From: Dyadobacter beijingensis DSM 21582
GTDB lineage: Bacteria; Bacteroidota; Bacteroidia; Cytophagales; Spirosomataceae
Length of the DNA stretch: 64,000 nt
Assembly: GCF_000382205.1 (NCBI RefSeq)
Contig: NZ_KB907788.1
Location: forward strand, 1,116,001 to 1,180,000
Reading direction: 5' to 3'
The position numbers and the translations under genes were made by a program. Of the stretch, positions 17,976-25,023 are shown in pieces; position 1 is the stretch's first letter, and each line of letters starts with the position of its first letter. Below the pieces are notes generated by a model that saw only the letters and a program-made list of their open reading frames with translations, was not told the origin of the DNA and did not search any database.

Positions 17976-18080
17976 TAAGTAGAATAAACTCGTTTTTCAT
18001 ACCACCAAACTCCTACGCGTGTACATTAAATGCGCCTGGCCAGGCTGGTGGCACCGTGTCCGATTAGGTCTTTGCAAATG

Positions 18081-18145
18081 TTGAAAATGCGGATTACGCC
18101 GTCTTACCTTTGTGCCATTCGTATTAGTCTATAAAATACATAGAT
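18081..18145 (+). promoter_or_regulatory. TonB receptor promoter with RTCTA-N9-TAGAY site
   Basis: TTG (18081-18083), 21 bp, then TACCTTTG (18105-18112) is a full Bacteroidota promoter reading towards the TonB receptor. Just downstream, at 18127-18145, is GTCTA, nine bases, TAGAT, the second copy of the shared motif. A site at this position would suit a repressor, or a second promoter using TAGATTTA (18141-18148). Confidence 0.55.
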
Positions 18146-18337
18146 TTAATATAATAAAGCAGATCCGACGGTGTGCGGAATGGCTGCCGGCGGGATTGCA
18201 GGCTCTCCGCCGGCGCGGCAAACTTCGGTTCTCAGGATCCGGTTCGCCGGCATACTGGCCGCAGGCAAGCCTCCATTTCGCCATCGCCGGATCGGGTTTT
18301 CCCTTCCGTTTCAAGTCTACGAATCCAAATGATACTT
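18146..18337 (+). promoter_or_regulatory. Structured 5' leader of the TonB receptor gene
   Basis: The roughly 190 bp between the promoter and ATG 18338 are GC-rich, unlike the AT-rich promoter around them. They can form an 8-bp stem GCCGGCGG/CCGCCGGC (18186-18193 with 18207-18214, 13-nt loop) and a 7-bp stem GATCCGG/CCGGATC (18236-18242 with 18287-18293) that encloses a smaller hairpin at 18263-18272. I recognise no known riboswitch. In-frame ORF sequence here is low-quality and lies upstream of the signal peptide. Confidence 0.4.
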
Positions 18338-21085
18338 ATGAAACATTTATTACTTTTTATACTTTTAATATCCACTCCCCTCTTCGCCCAGCAGCGCACG
18401 CTGACCGGTGTAGTGCGGGCAGACGACGGCGCGCCGCTTCCGGGCGTGAATGTGGCCATCAGGAACACGCGCCAGGGCACCATTACCGACACCGACGGCC
18501 GCTTCACATTGCCGCTCGTGAAAGGAGAAACGCTCGTTTTTTCCTTTATCGGGTTCGTGCCGAAGGAATTGCCCATTACCGCCGCCGATGAATACAACGT
18601 GACGCTCGCCGCAAGCACGCACACGCTCGGCGAAGTGCAGGTGGTAGGCTCCCGCAATGCCAACCGAACGAAGATCGACTCCCCGGTGCCCGTCGACATT
18701 ATCGACCTTAAACCTTTACTGGAATCGGCCCCGCAGGTGAGTATTACGCAGCTCCTGCAATATGTATCGCCTTCTTTCCACTCCGTGAACGGCACCAATG
18801 CCGGCGACGCAGGCTCCGCATTGAACCTCTCGCAGCTGCGCGGCCTGGGCGTAGACCAGCTGCTGGTACTCGTAAACGGCAAACGCCGCCACAAAAGCTC
18901 CAATATCAACTGGGGCGGCCTCGGTAACGGCGCTACCGGCTACGATCTCAACTCGATCCCTACCGCAGCGATCGAACGCGTGGAAATCCTCCGCGACGGC
19001 GCGGCGGCACAATACGGTTCGGACGCGATCGCCGGCGTGATCAATATCGTGCTCAACAAGAGCGTCGACGCGCTCACATTGAGCTCCACGGCCAGCACCC
19101 GCCGCCGCGGTGACGGCACCACTACCCGTACCAATGCCAATTATGGCTTTGTACTCGGCAAAAGCGGGGGCTACCTTAATACGACGGCCGAGTTTGCGAC
19201 ACAGGTAATCTCGCTGCTCCCCGGTAAGGACGATGCCGGCCTCTACCTCGGTCCGGTCTACGGCGGCGGGGCTAACACGCGGGGTTACGATGCTATCTAT
19301 ACGAAAGAAATCGACGAGGCCATTCTCGCTTCGCGCGGCATCGATCGTCATTATTTCGACCGGCGCGGCGGGGGTTCCAACAAGGCCAAAGACGCGTTGC
19401 TATTCTTCAATGCCGCCGTACCCATCCGCGAAAATGCCGAGCTGTATGCATTCGGGGGGATCAGCCACCGCAACTCGCAGTTCACGGCCGTGTACCGCCT
19501 GCCCGGCTGGACCGAGCGCAACAACGCATTCCTCTACCCCGACGGTTTTTTGCCCGCGATGGAGAATATCATCACCGATAAATCCTTCGCAGTGGGTATC
19601 AAAGGCAAGGTCCGCGACTGGGACGTCGATATTTCGAATGTGTATGGCAAAAACGATTTCGGGAATGTGATCACCAATTCGCTCAATGCAAGCCTGGGCC
19701 TCAAATCGCCCACGACCTTCGACGCGGGCAGCTATAATGCGAGCCAGAATACAGGCAGCATCGATATCAGTCGCTATTTTCCCAAAGCATTAAAAGGCAT
19801 CAACGTCGCATTCGGCGCGCAGTACCGCGTGGAAACTTACCAGATCATCGCGGGCGAGGAAGCGTCCTATTCCAAAGCCGACTTGCGCACGGTTTACGGT
19901 CTCGACACGACGGCTGCCGGCATTATTTACCAGGTCAAGGAAGGCTCCATCGGCCTGAACGGACTCTCGCCCGGCTCGCAGATCCACGCCGGCTTCCGTC
20001 CTGAAAACGAAGTAAGCGTGAACCGGTCGATCCTCGCAGGCTATGCCGACTTGGAGGCCAACATTACCGGCAAATGGCTGTTATCCGGCGCATTGCGCCT
20101 CGAAAGCTTCTCGCAGCTCAGCAACGTGACCACCTACAAAATCGCCAGCAAATACAGCATTACCGACTGGCTGGGCATCCGCGCCTCGCACAATACCGGT
20201 TTCCGCGCACCCGACCTGGCCCAATACTACTACACCGAAACATCTACCAGCTTTCAACAGGGCCGCGCCATTGATCAGGTGACGGCCTCCAACCAGAGCG
20301 CAGCCACCCGCGCACTGGGCATTCCTACGCTCACGCCGGAAAAATCGAAAGGGTATACCGCCGGCTTCACCTCCCAGCCGTTCCGCAATTTCGAGCTCAC
20401 GGCCGATGCATACCTCGTCGATATCAAAAACCGTGTTGGCAATACCGGCAATTTCTCGGCCACGGACGTGAACCTGCCGGCAGAGGTGCGGACATTGTTT
20501 GTGCAAACGGGCACCACCCAGGCCAAGTTTTTCTATAACTCGTTCAGTACCCGCACGAAGGGCCTGGAAATCACGGGAAGCTACCGCACGCCGTTCCGTA
20601 ATGGGACATTGAGCCTGCTTTTGGGAGCCAATTTTGTTAAAAACGAGGTAACACAGGTGAATACGCCGAAAGGGCTGGAAGCTTACCGCTACATTATTTT
20701 CAACGACGGCGAAAAGGCAAGGGTTACCTCGCAAATTCCCGGGCAGAAGATCACCTTGCAGGGGATTTTCAAGAAAAACCGCCTCACATACCTGGCCCGT
20801 GCCGTGTATTTCGGTTCAGTGACCAATGCCTCGGCGTTGAATGCGACTTTCCCGAAACCGGATTACTTCTACCAAAAACTCAACCCGATCTGGGTGGCGG
20901 ACGTGTCGGTAGCTTATTCGGTATCGAAATCGATCCAGGCGACATTAGGCGTCAATAACCTCTTCAACGAACTCGGCGACTATTCCGATCCTAAACTCTC
21001 CGCGCTGAACAACCCGTCGGTTATCGGTATCCAGAACGGCAGCGCGGGCATCCAGCCATTTATCCGTTTCACCGCAAAACTTTAA
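18338..21085 (+). CDS. TonB-dependent outer-membrane receptor (non-SusC type)
   Basis: 915 residues from ATG 18338, which begins a signal peptide MKHLLLFILLISTPLFAQ; an ATG three codons earlier is also possible. A carboxypeptidase-regulatory-like domain follows (LTGVVRADDGAPLPGVNVAI, about 20-105), then a plug domain with LRGLGVDQLLVLVNGKRRHKSS and RVEILRDGAAAQYGSDAIAGVINIV, and a C-terminal barrel ending RFTAKL. It transports a ligand into the periplasm, but no SusD partner is present; instead a DUF4397 lipoprotein gene follows 7 bp later. The ligand is unknown. The promoter carries a motif shared with a sulfatase and a thioredoxin gene, so a sulfur-linked role is a possible inference only. 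Confidence 0.93.
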   Translation: MKHLLLFILLISTPLFAQQRTLTGVVRADDGAPLPGVNVAIRNTRQGTITDTDGRFTLPLVKGETLVFSFIGFVPKELPITAADEYNVTLAASTHTLGEVQVVGSRNANRTKIDSPVPVDIIDLKPLLESAPQVSITQLLQYVSPSFHSVNGTNAGDAGSALNLSQLRGLGVDQLLVLVNGKRRHKSSNINWGGLGNGATGYDLNSIPTAAIERVEILRDGAAAQYGSDAIAGVINIVLNKSVDALTLSSTASTRRRGDGTTTRTNANYGFVLGKSGGYLNTTAEFATQVISLLPGKDDAGLYLGPVYGGGANTRGYDAIYTKEIDEAILASRGIDRHYFDRRGGGSNKAKDALLFFNAAVPIRENAELYAFGGISHRNSQFTAVYRLPGWTERNNAFLYPDGFLPAMENIITDKSFAVGIKGKVRDWDVDISNVYGKNDFGNVITNSLNASLGLKSPTTFDAGSYNASQNTGSIDISRYFPKALKGINVAFGAQYRVETYQIIAGEEASYSKADLRTVYGLDTTAAGIIYQVKEGSIGLNGLSPGSQIHAGFRPENEVSVNRSILAGYADLEANITGKWLLSGALRLESFSQLSNVTTYKIASKYSITDWLGIRASHNTGFRAPDLAQYYYTETSTSFQQGRAIDQVTASNQSAATRALGIPTLTPEKSKGYTAGFTSQPFRNFELTADAYLVDIKNRVGNTGNFSATDVNLPAEVRTLFVQTGTTQAKFFYNSFSTRTKGLEITGSYRTPFRNGTLSLLLGANFVKNEVTQVNTPKGLEAYRYIIFNDGEKARVTSQIPGQKITLQGIFKKNRLTYLARAVYFGSVTNASALNATFPKPDYFYQKLNPIWVADVSVAYSVSKSIQATLGVNNLFNELGDYSDPKLSALNNPSVIGIQNGSAGIQPFIRFTAKL

Positions 21086-21092
21086 TTGGAAC

Positions 21093-21893
21093 ATGAAGAC
21101 ATTCAGACACATAACCTGCGCCGCACGGCTATTAACCGGCATGCTTCCGGCCGCGCTGCTGCTCACCGGCTGCGAAGACACCGGCTACCTCGACGTAGAC
21201 GCTGCCAACCGGCCGCCATTGAGCGCTTACATCAGCTTTATTAATGCCAGACCTATCGATGCCGGCCTCTATTTCTGGACATTCACCGATAAGGTCACGC
21301 CCTCGCCGGTAGCGATCAACAAGGCTTCGGAGTATGTTCCTACCGTATTCGGCAACGTGCAGATCAATTTCACCGAGGGCAGCAATACGAGCTACAAAGC
21401 TTCCTACCAGTTCGGCAACTCGGCCACATTCACGGCTACCGGCCGCCCGAATGGTCCCATCGCGAGCTATTACCACACCGTAGTAGCCGCGCGGACGGCC
21501 AACAACAAGGCCGATTCGCTGATCCTTTTTTACGACGACCTCAAAGCCCCGGCATCGGGGAAGGCGAAGCTGCGGTTCATCAACCTCTCGCCCGGTGCCG
21601 GTACGCTGAATGTGTTGCAAAACGGCAAAACGCTCTTTAACCAGGTCGCATACGGTCGCGCGGCGAACTCGGCATTATCCGGCGAAGCGCTCAGCGCCTG
21701 GTCGCTGGGCCCGTTCGAAACGATCGACGCCGGTACCTACAACCTCGACTATCTCGACGCCGCCACGAGCCGCAAAGCCGGCAGCGCCACCATCCGGGTC
21801 GAAGCCGGCAAAATCTACACCGTCTTCACGAACGGCCTGCCGAACGCCACCCCGGCCTTCGCCACGAGCATAATCGAGCATCCTGTAAAGTAA
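21093..21893 (+). CDS. DUF4397-domain lipoprotein
   Basis: 266 residues with a lipoprotein signal (LLTGMLPAALLLTGCED, Cys near residue 28). The rest has the two repeated beta-sandwich segments typical of DUF4397 proteins: SAYISFINARPIDAGLYFW and KLRFINLSPGAGTLNVLQNGKTLF, with TYNLDYLDAATSRKAGSATIRVEAGKIYTVFTNG near the end. It is co-transcribed with the TonB receptor 7 bp upstream and probably sits at the outer membrane as its accessory surface or periplasmic protein. Its biochemical function is not known for the family. A hairpin terminator lies just past the stop. Confidence 0.85.
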   Translation: MKTFRHITCAARLLTGMLPAALLLTGCEDTGYLDVDAANRPPLSAYISFINARPIDAGLYFWTFTDKVTPSPVAINKASEYVPTVFGNVQINFTEGSNTSYKASYQFGNSATFTATGRPNGPIASYYHTVVAARTANNKADSLILFYDDLKAPASGKAKLRFINLSPGAGTLNVLQNGKTLFNQVAYGRAANSALSGEALSAWSLGPFETIDAGTYNLDYLDAATSRKAGSATIRVEAGKIYTVFTNGLPNATPAFATSIIEHPVK

Positions 21894-21913
21894 ATGGTGA
21901 TTGGACAAGTACA

Positions 21914-21943
21914 AAGCCGCGCTGCCGATTGGCGGTGCGGCTT
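21914..21943. terminator. Hairpin between convergent genes
   Basis: AAGCCGCGCTGCC (21914-21926) pairs with GGCGGTGCGGCTT (21931-21943), 13 pairs including two G-T wobbles and a GATT tetraloop. The T-tract is weak, but the placement between convergent stops at 21893 and 21950 supports a terminator role. Confidence 0.65.
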
Positions 21944-21949
21944 GTAGTT

Positions 21950-22357
21950 CTACTCCAAAACGGTCACTTTCAGTTTCGAATGCTGTGCGATTTTTTTGAA
22001 TTCGGACTTGTTGAATGTGTATAATTCATTACAGTGGCGCTCTGCAATCGCGGTATGCAGGCAATCATTAATGTGTTGAAAACCCAAGTTTTTACAAAGT
22101 AAAATGGCTCTCTGCATTTCCGGCGTCGTGTAGGTCAATGGCTCAAAAGGCAGGAAGCTCGCCAGGATTAGTTCGATATCCTCCCTCTCCAATCCCAATC
22201 GATTCAAAACGAAGGCCGCCTCCTGCATGCCTAAAAAAGACACTCGGAGTTTTCCAGACGAAATTACGTTTTCGAAAACCCTTTCCGCCAGCCGGTATTT
22301 TGAAATGTCTTGTGGAACCAGAAAATGAACTAAAACATCGGTATCGAGATAAATCAT
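21950..22357 (-). CDS. PIN-domain toxin (VapC-like RNase)
   Basis: 135 residues starting MIYLDTDVLVHFLVP, with Asp5/Asp7 as the first PIN metal ligands, Glu46 in SFLGMQEAAFVLN and the INDCLHTAIAER segment carrying the next acidic ligand. The last canonical acidic position, usually TxD near the end, appears as TFNKSEFKK, with Asn where Asp is common, so the metal site may be altered. VapC toxins cleave tRNA or rRNA. The start ATG overlaps the stop of the antitoxin gene by 4 bp, the usual toxin-antitoxin coupling. It is likely controlled with the antitoxin from the inverted-repeat promoter at 22613-22663. Confidence 0.88.
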   Translation of the reverse strand: MIYLDTDVLVHFLVPQDISKYRLAERVFENVISSGKLRVSFLGMQEAAFVLNRLGLEREDIELILASFLPFEPLTYTTPEMQRAILLCKNLGFQHINDCLHTAIAERHCNELYTFNKSEFKKIAQHSKLKVTVLE

Positions 22358-22611
22358 AAATTCACCTCATTTGCGAGCTTCGAAATGTCGATAGTAGGAT
22401 CTATCCTGGCATCTTTGAACAATTCGCGCAGTTCCATCATGCTGCGATAATGTCGTTCCAGCCGCGAAACATGATTGAATGCGTCAGTGTCGCCGTTGGG
22501 CTCGGTGGATTCCACAACGATCTTCAATTCGCCATCTCCGAAAATTTCCCTGAGTTGTTCGACGAACGCGGGTGTCAGGTTTCCCGCTTTCAAATGAAAA
22601 GTGTGTTGCAT
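22354..22611 (-). CDS. Antitoxin of the PIN-toxin pair
   Basis: 85 residues: a short beta/alpha N-terminus (MQHTFHLKAGNLTPAFVEQLREIFGDGELKIVVES) followed by a helical linker (HVSRLERHYRSMMELRELF) and a C-terminal tail (DPTIDISKLANEVNL) that would fold against the toxin. No classic AbrB, RHH or Phd motif is obvious to me; the N-terminal half could supply a dimer and DNA-binding part. Size, position and the 4-bp overlap with the toxin gene make the antitoxin call strong even without family recognition. A perfect 16-bp inverted repeat begins 2 bp upstream of the ATG and brackets the promoter, consistent with autoregulation. Confidence 0.8.
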   Translation of the reverse strand: MQHTFHLKAGNLTPAFVEQLREIFGDGELKIVVESTEPNGDTDAFNHVSRLERHYRSMMELRELFKDARIDPTIDISKLANEVNL

Positions 22612-22612
22612 A

Positions 22613-22663
22613 GCTTTCTGAAATTGTTTTCACTAAAATAACAATTTCAGAAAGCATCGGCAA
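22613..22663 (-). promoter_or_regulatory. Toxin-antitoxin promoter and inverted-repeat operator
   Basis: GCTTTCTGAAATTGTT (22613-22628) and its perfect reverse complement (22640-22655) are separated by 11 bp. On the minus strand TTG (22661-22663), 20 bp, TATTTTAG (22633-22640) forms a near-consensus promoter whose -7 box sits in the spacer between the arms. A protein bound to both arms would cover the promoter and the start site. Confidence 0.85.
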
Positions 22664-22701
22664 GCGGGTGCCGCCTACGGATCAACAGTAATTATCGTAG
22701 G

Positions 22702-23091
22702 CTATGCCACAGACAACAACCGGCGACTTAGCGCGCTGACGCGGATGCCTTTCAGGTATTTCGTGCGCTCTTCAATTTCGTTCTGGTAACGGAACGTGTA
22801 GCCTGGGCCGACGAGGCGTTTGAATTCACGGGTCACTTCTTTGAGCTGCTTGCGCGAGATGCCGCTGTATTCGAGTTGCAGGAGCTGCGATTTTTCAGCA
22901 GTGGATTTTTTGAGCTTCCAGTATTGCGGATGGTTCGGACCGATGGGCGCACGGAAATCGGTGTCGTGCTTTTCGCGGATCAGGAATTCGTAATCGATGA
23001 TCATTTCGCTGCGGTTGCGGGCCACCTGCCCTCTTACCACGATCTTGGCCTCACGGCCTACGCTCAAATGAAAAATTTGCTCTAATATCAT
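22702..23091 (-). CDS. Hypothetical basic protein, unrecognised
   Basis: 129 residues with no signal peptide or membrane segment, so probably cytoplasmic. The N-terminal half is beta-rich (MILEQIFHLSVGREAKIVVRGQVARNRSEMIIDYEFLIRE), the middle contains FRAPIGPNHPQYWKLKKST, and the C-terminal part is strongly basic and helical (RKQLKEVTREFKRLVGPGYTFRYQNEIEERTKYLKGIRVS). High Lys/Arg content would suit nucleic-acid binding, but I recognise no family and claim no function. It lies upstream of the toxin-antitoxin pair on the same strand, 90 bp away, and divergent from the sulfatase gene. Codon use matches neighbours. Confidence 0.75.
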   Translation of the reverse strand: MILEQIFHLSVGREAKIVVRGQVARNRSEMIIDYEFLIREKHDTDFRAPIGPNHPQYWKLKKSTAEKSQLLQLEYSGISRKQLKEVTREFKRLVGPGYTFRYQNEIEERTKYLKGIRVSALSRRLLSVA

Positions 23092-23173
23092 GATGGTTTC
23101 CAGTTAACAGGAGTTGATGCTCTCTCCTCCACAAATTCCGTTCCAGCATCAGGTGGTTCATGCAGGATTATTA

Positions 23174-23192
23174 GTCTACTTGTTTTATAGAC
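23174..23192. promoter_or_regulatory. RTCTA-N9-TAGAY motif upstream of the sulfatase gene
   Basis: GTCTA (23174-23178), nine bases, TAGAC (23188-23192) is a perfect inverted repeat in the divergent gap between the hypothetical gene at 23091 and the sulfatase at 23328. A near -7 box TAAATTTA follows at 23197-23204. Two further copies are at 17957-17975 and 18127-18145. Confidence 0.6.
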
Positions 23193-23327
23193 AAAGTAAA
23201 TTTAAAATTTTCGTTCCACAAAACTTTATGCTAAAAAGTTCGATTTCGCTTCAAACAGATGGTTTTGCAAAACAATTTTACCGATCTTGCCGCATTCACT
23301 ACCAGCTACCTGAACCTTTCACCCGTC

Positions 23328-24887
23328 ATGAATATCCGATTTGCCGGCCTGCTCCTGCATACGTTAGTAACTGCCCTGTTGCTCGCCGCTTTCCCCGCCC
23401 TGTCGCAATCCGCCTCCCAAAAGCAGCCGAATATCATCGTCTTCCTCGTCGACGATATGGGCTGGCAGGATACGTCCGTCCCGTTCTGGGACAAGCCGAC
23501 GGACTTCAACCGCCGCCACCATACGCCGAATATGGAACGTCTCGCGCGCGAGGGCGTCAGGTTCACGAATGCCTACGCCACGCCCGTATGTACGCCTACC
23601 CGCGTGAGCCTGATCACCGGCGTGAATGCGGCGCACCACCGCGTGACGCACTGGACCTCGCCCGATCAGGACAAAAACACCGATTACGAAGACGCGACTT
23701 TGCAGCCCGTCGACTGGAATATCAACGGTTTCAGCCCCGAGCCGGGCGTGGCGCACACATTTCATGGCACTGCGTTACCCGCGGTGTTGAAGCAGAACGG
23801 CTACTACACCGTGCACAGCGGCAAGGCGCATTTCGGGTCGACGGGTACGCCCGGCGCCGAGCCGCTGAACATTGGTTTCGATGTGAACATAGCCGGTAGC
23901 TCCATCGGGCACCCCGCCAGCTATTCAGGAAAGGCCCATTACGACAGCCCGGCCAACGGCAAGCCGAACCGTAATGCCGTACCCGGCCTCGAAGCCTATC
24001 ACGGCACCGATACGTTCCTGAGCGACGCGATCACGATCGAGGCGCTGAAAGCCATTGAAAAACCGGTGAACGAGCAAAAGCCATTCTTCCTGTACCTGGC
24101 CCACTACGCCGTGCATGTGCCGCTTACTGCCGACCCGCGTTTCCTGGATAAATACCTCCAAACCGGCCTCGACAGCACGGAAGCGAAGTACGCGGCATTG
24201 GTGGAAGGCATGGACAAGAGCCTCGGCGACGTGCTGAATTACCTCGACGACAAGAACATCGCCGGTAATACCGTGGTCATGTTCATGTCCGACAATGGCG
24301 GACTAAGCCTCTCGCCCGCACGCGGCGGCCGCGCCTGGACGCACAACCTCCCGCTGAAAGCCGGCAAAGGTTCTGTCTACGAAGGCGGTATCCGCGAACC
24401 GATGCTCGTCAGATGGCCGGGCGTGGTGAAGCCGGGTTCGGTAGCGGAGCAATATGTGATCATAGAAGACTTTTTCCCGACTATTCTCGACATGGCCGGC
24501 ATTCGCAATGCGAAAACCGTGCAGCCGATCGATGGAAAGACCTTTTTACCTATCCTCAAAAACCCCGCCCTCCGCGACTACCGCCGCGGATTGGTATGGC
24601 ATCACCCCAACCGCTGGATTCCCGCCGAGGGGCCCGAAATCCATTATGCGAGCGCATTCCGCCAGGGCGACTGGAAACTGGTCTACGACTACCGCCAGGC
24701 CAAATTGGAACTGTACAATCTGCGTCAGGACATTGGGGAAGAACACGATTTAGCGGCGAAGAATCCGGCAAAGGTGAAAGAACTGGCCGCATTGCTCACA
24801 CGCCAGCTCAAAACCTGGGATGCGCAGTGGCCGGTATTTAAGGCGAGCGGAAAGAAGGTACCTTTTCCCGACGAGTTAGCCCTTTAA
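23328..24887 (+). CDS. Secreted arylsulfatase-family enzyme (Cys-type)
   Basis: 519 residues from ATG 23328, which starts a signal peptide (NIRFAGLLLHTLVTALLLAAFPALSQ); an upstream in-frame start would bury it. The alkaline-phosphatase-superfamily metal motif NIIVFLVDDMGWQD (Asp42/Asp43) is followed by the sulfatase signature CTPTR with Cys88, the residue converted to formylglycine by a maturase encoded elsewhere. Later motifs include GKAHFG, VVMFMSDNGG and KAGKGSVYEGGIREPMLVRWPG. It hydrolyses sulfate esters of sugars or aryl compounds in the periplasm or outside the cell. It is not next to a SusCD pair, so it may serve sulfate scavenging rather than one glycan pathway; the promoter motif shared with a thioredoxin gene fits this idea. 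Confidence 0.95.
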   Translation: MNIRFAGLLLHTLVTALLLAAFPALSQSASQKQPNIIVFLVDDMGWQDTSVPFWDKPTDFNRRHHTPNMERLAREGVRFTNAYATPVCTPTRVSLITGVNAAHHRVTHWTSPDQDKNTDYEDATLQPVDWNINGFSPEPGVAHTFHGTALPAVLKQNGYYTVHSGKAHFGSTGTPGAEPLNIGFDVNIAGSSIGHPASYSGKAHYDSPANGKPNRNAVPGLEAYHGTDTFLSDAITIEALKAIEKPVNEQKPFFLYLAHYAVHVPLTADPRFLDKYLQTGLDSTEAKYAALVEGMDKSLGDVLNYLDDKNIAGNTVVMFMSDNGGLSLSPARGGRAWTHNLPLKAGKGSVYEGGIREPMLVRWPGVVKPGSVAEQYVIIEDFFPTILDMAGIRNAKTVQPIDGKTFLPILKNPALRDYRRGLVWHHPNRWIPAEGPEIHYASAFRQGDWKLVYDYRQAKLELYNLRQDIGEEHDLAAKNPAKVKELAALLTRQLKTWDAQWPVFKASGKKVPFPDELAL

Positions 24888-24895
24888 AAAACAAA

Positions 24896-24923
24896 ACACC
24901 TCCCGGGAAGCCCCAAGAGGTGT
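24896..24923. terminator. Intrinsic terminator, best on the minus strand
   Basis: ACACCTC (24896-24902) pairs with GAGGTGT (24917-24923). On the minus strand the stem is followed by TTTTGTTTTTT, giving a good terminator for the efflux operon ending at 25024; on the plus strand the T-run is poor but the sulfatase stop at 24887 is close. Nearby, GTACAT-TAC-ATGTAC (24942-24956) is a further small palindrome. Confidence 0.75.
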
Positions 24924-25023
24924 ATTCGCTTTACTCAACGTGTACATTACATGTACTTGCATTGTACGTTAAAATATAATGCCTGCGCAACACATTGTGT
25001 AACAAAAATTTATCCAACGGACA

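Noticed and set aside
18112-18591. 159-codon frame starting in the TonB receptor leader
   Set aside because: Overlaps the signal peptide and first domain of the receptor in another frame; the receptor frame has clear family motifs.
24942-24956. Palindrome GTACAT-TAC-ATGTAC as an operator
   Set aside because: It lies between two convergent gene ends past a terminator, where no promoter is expected; probably incidental.
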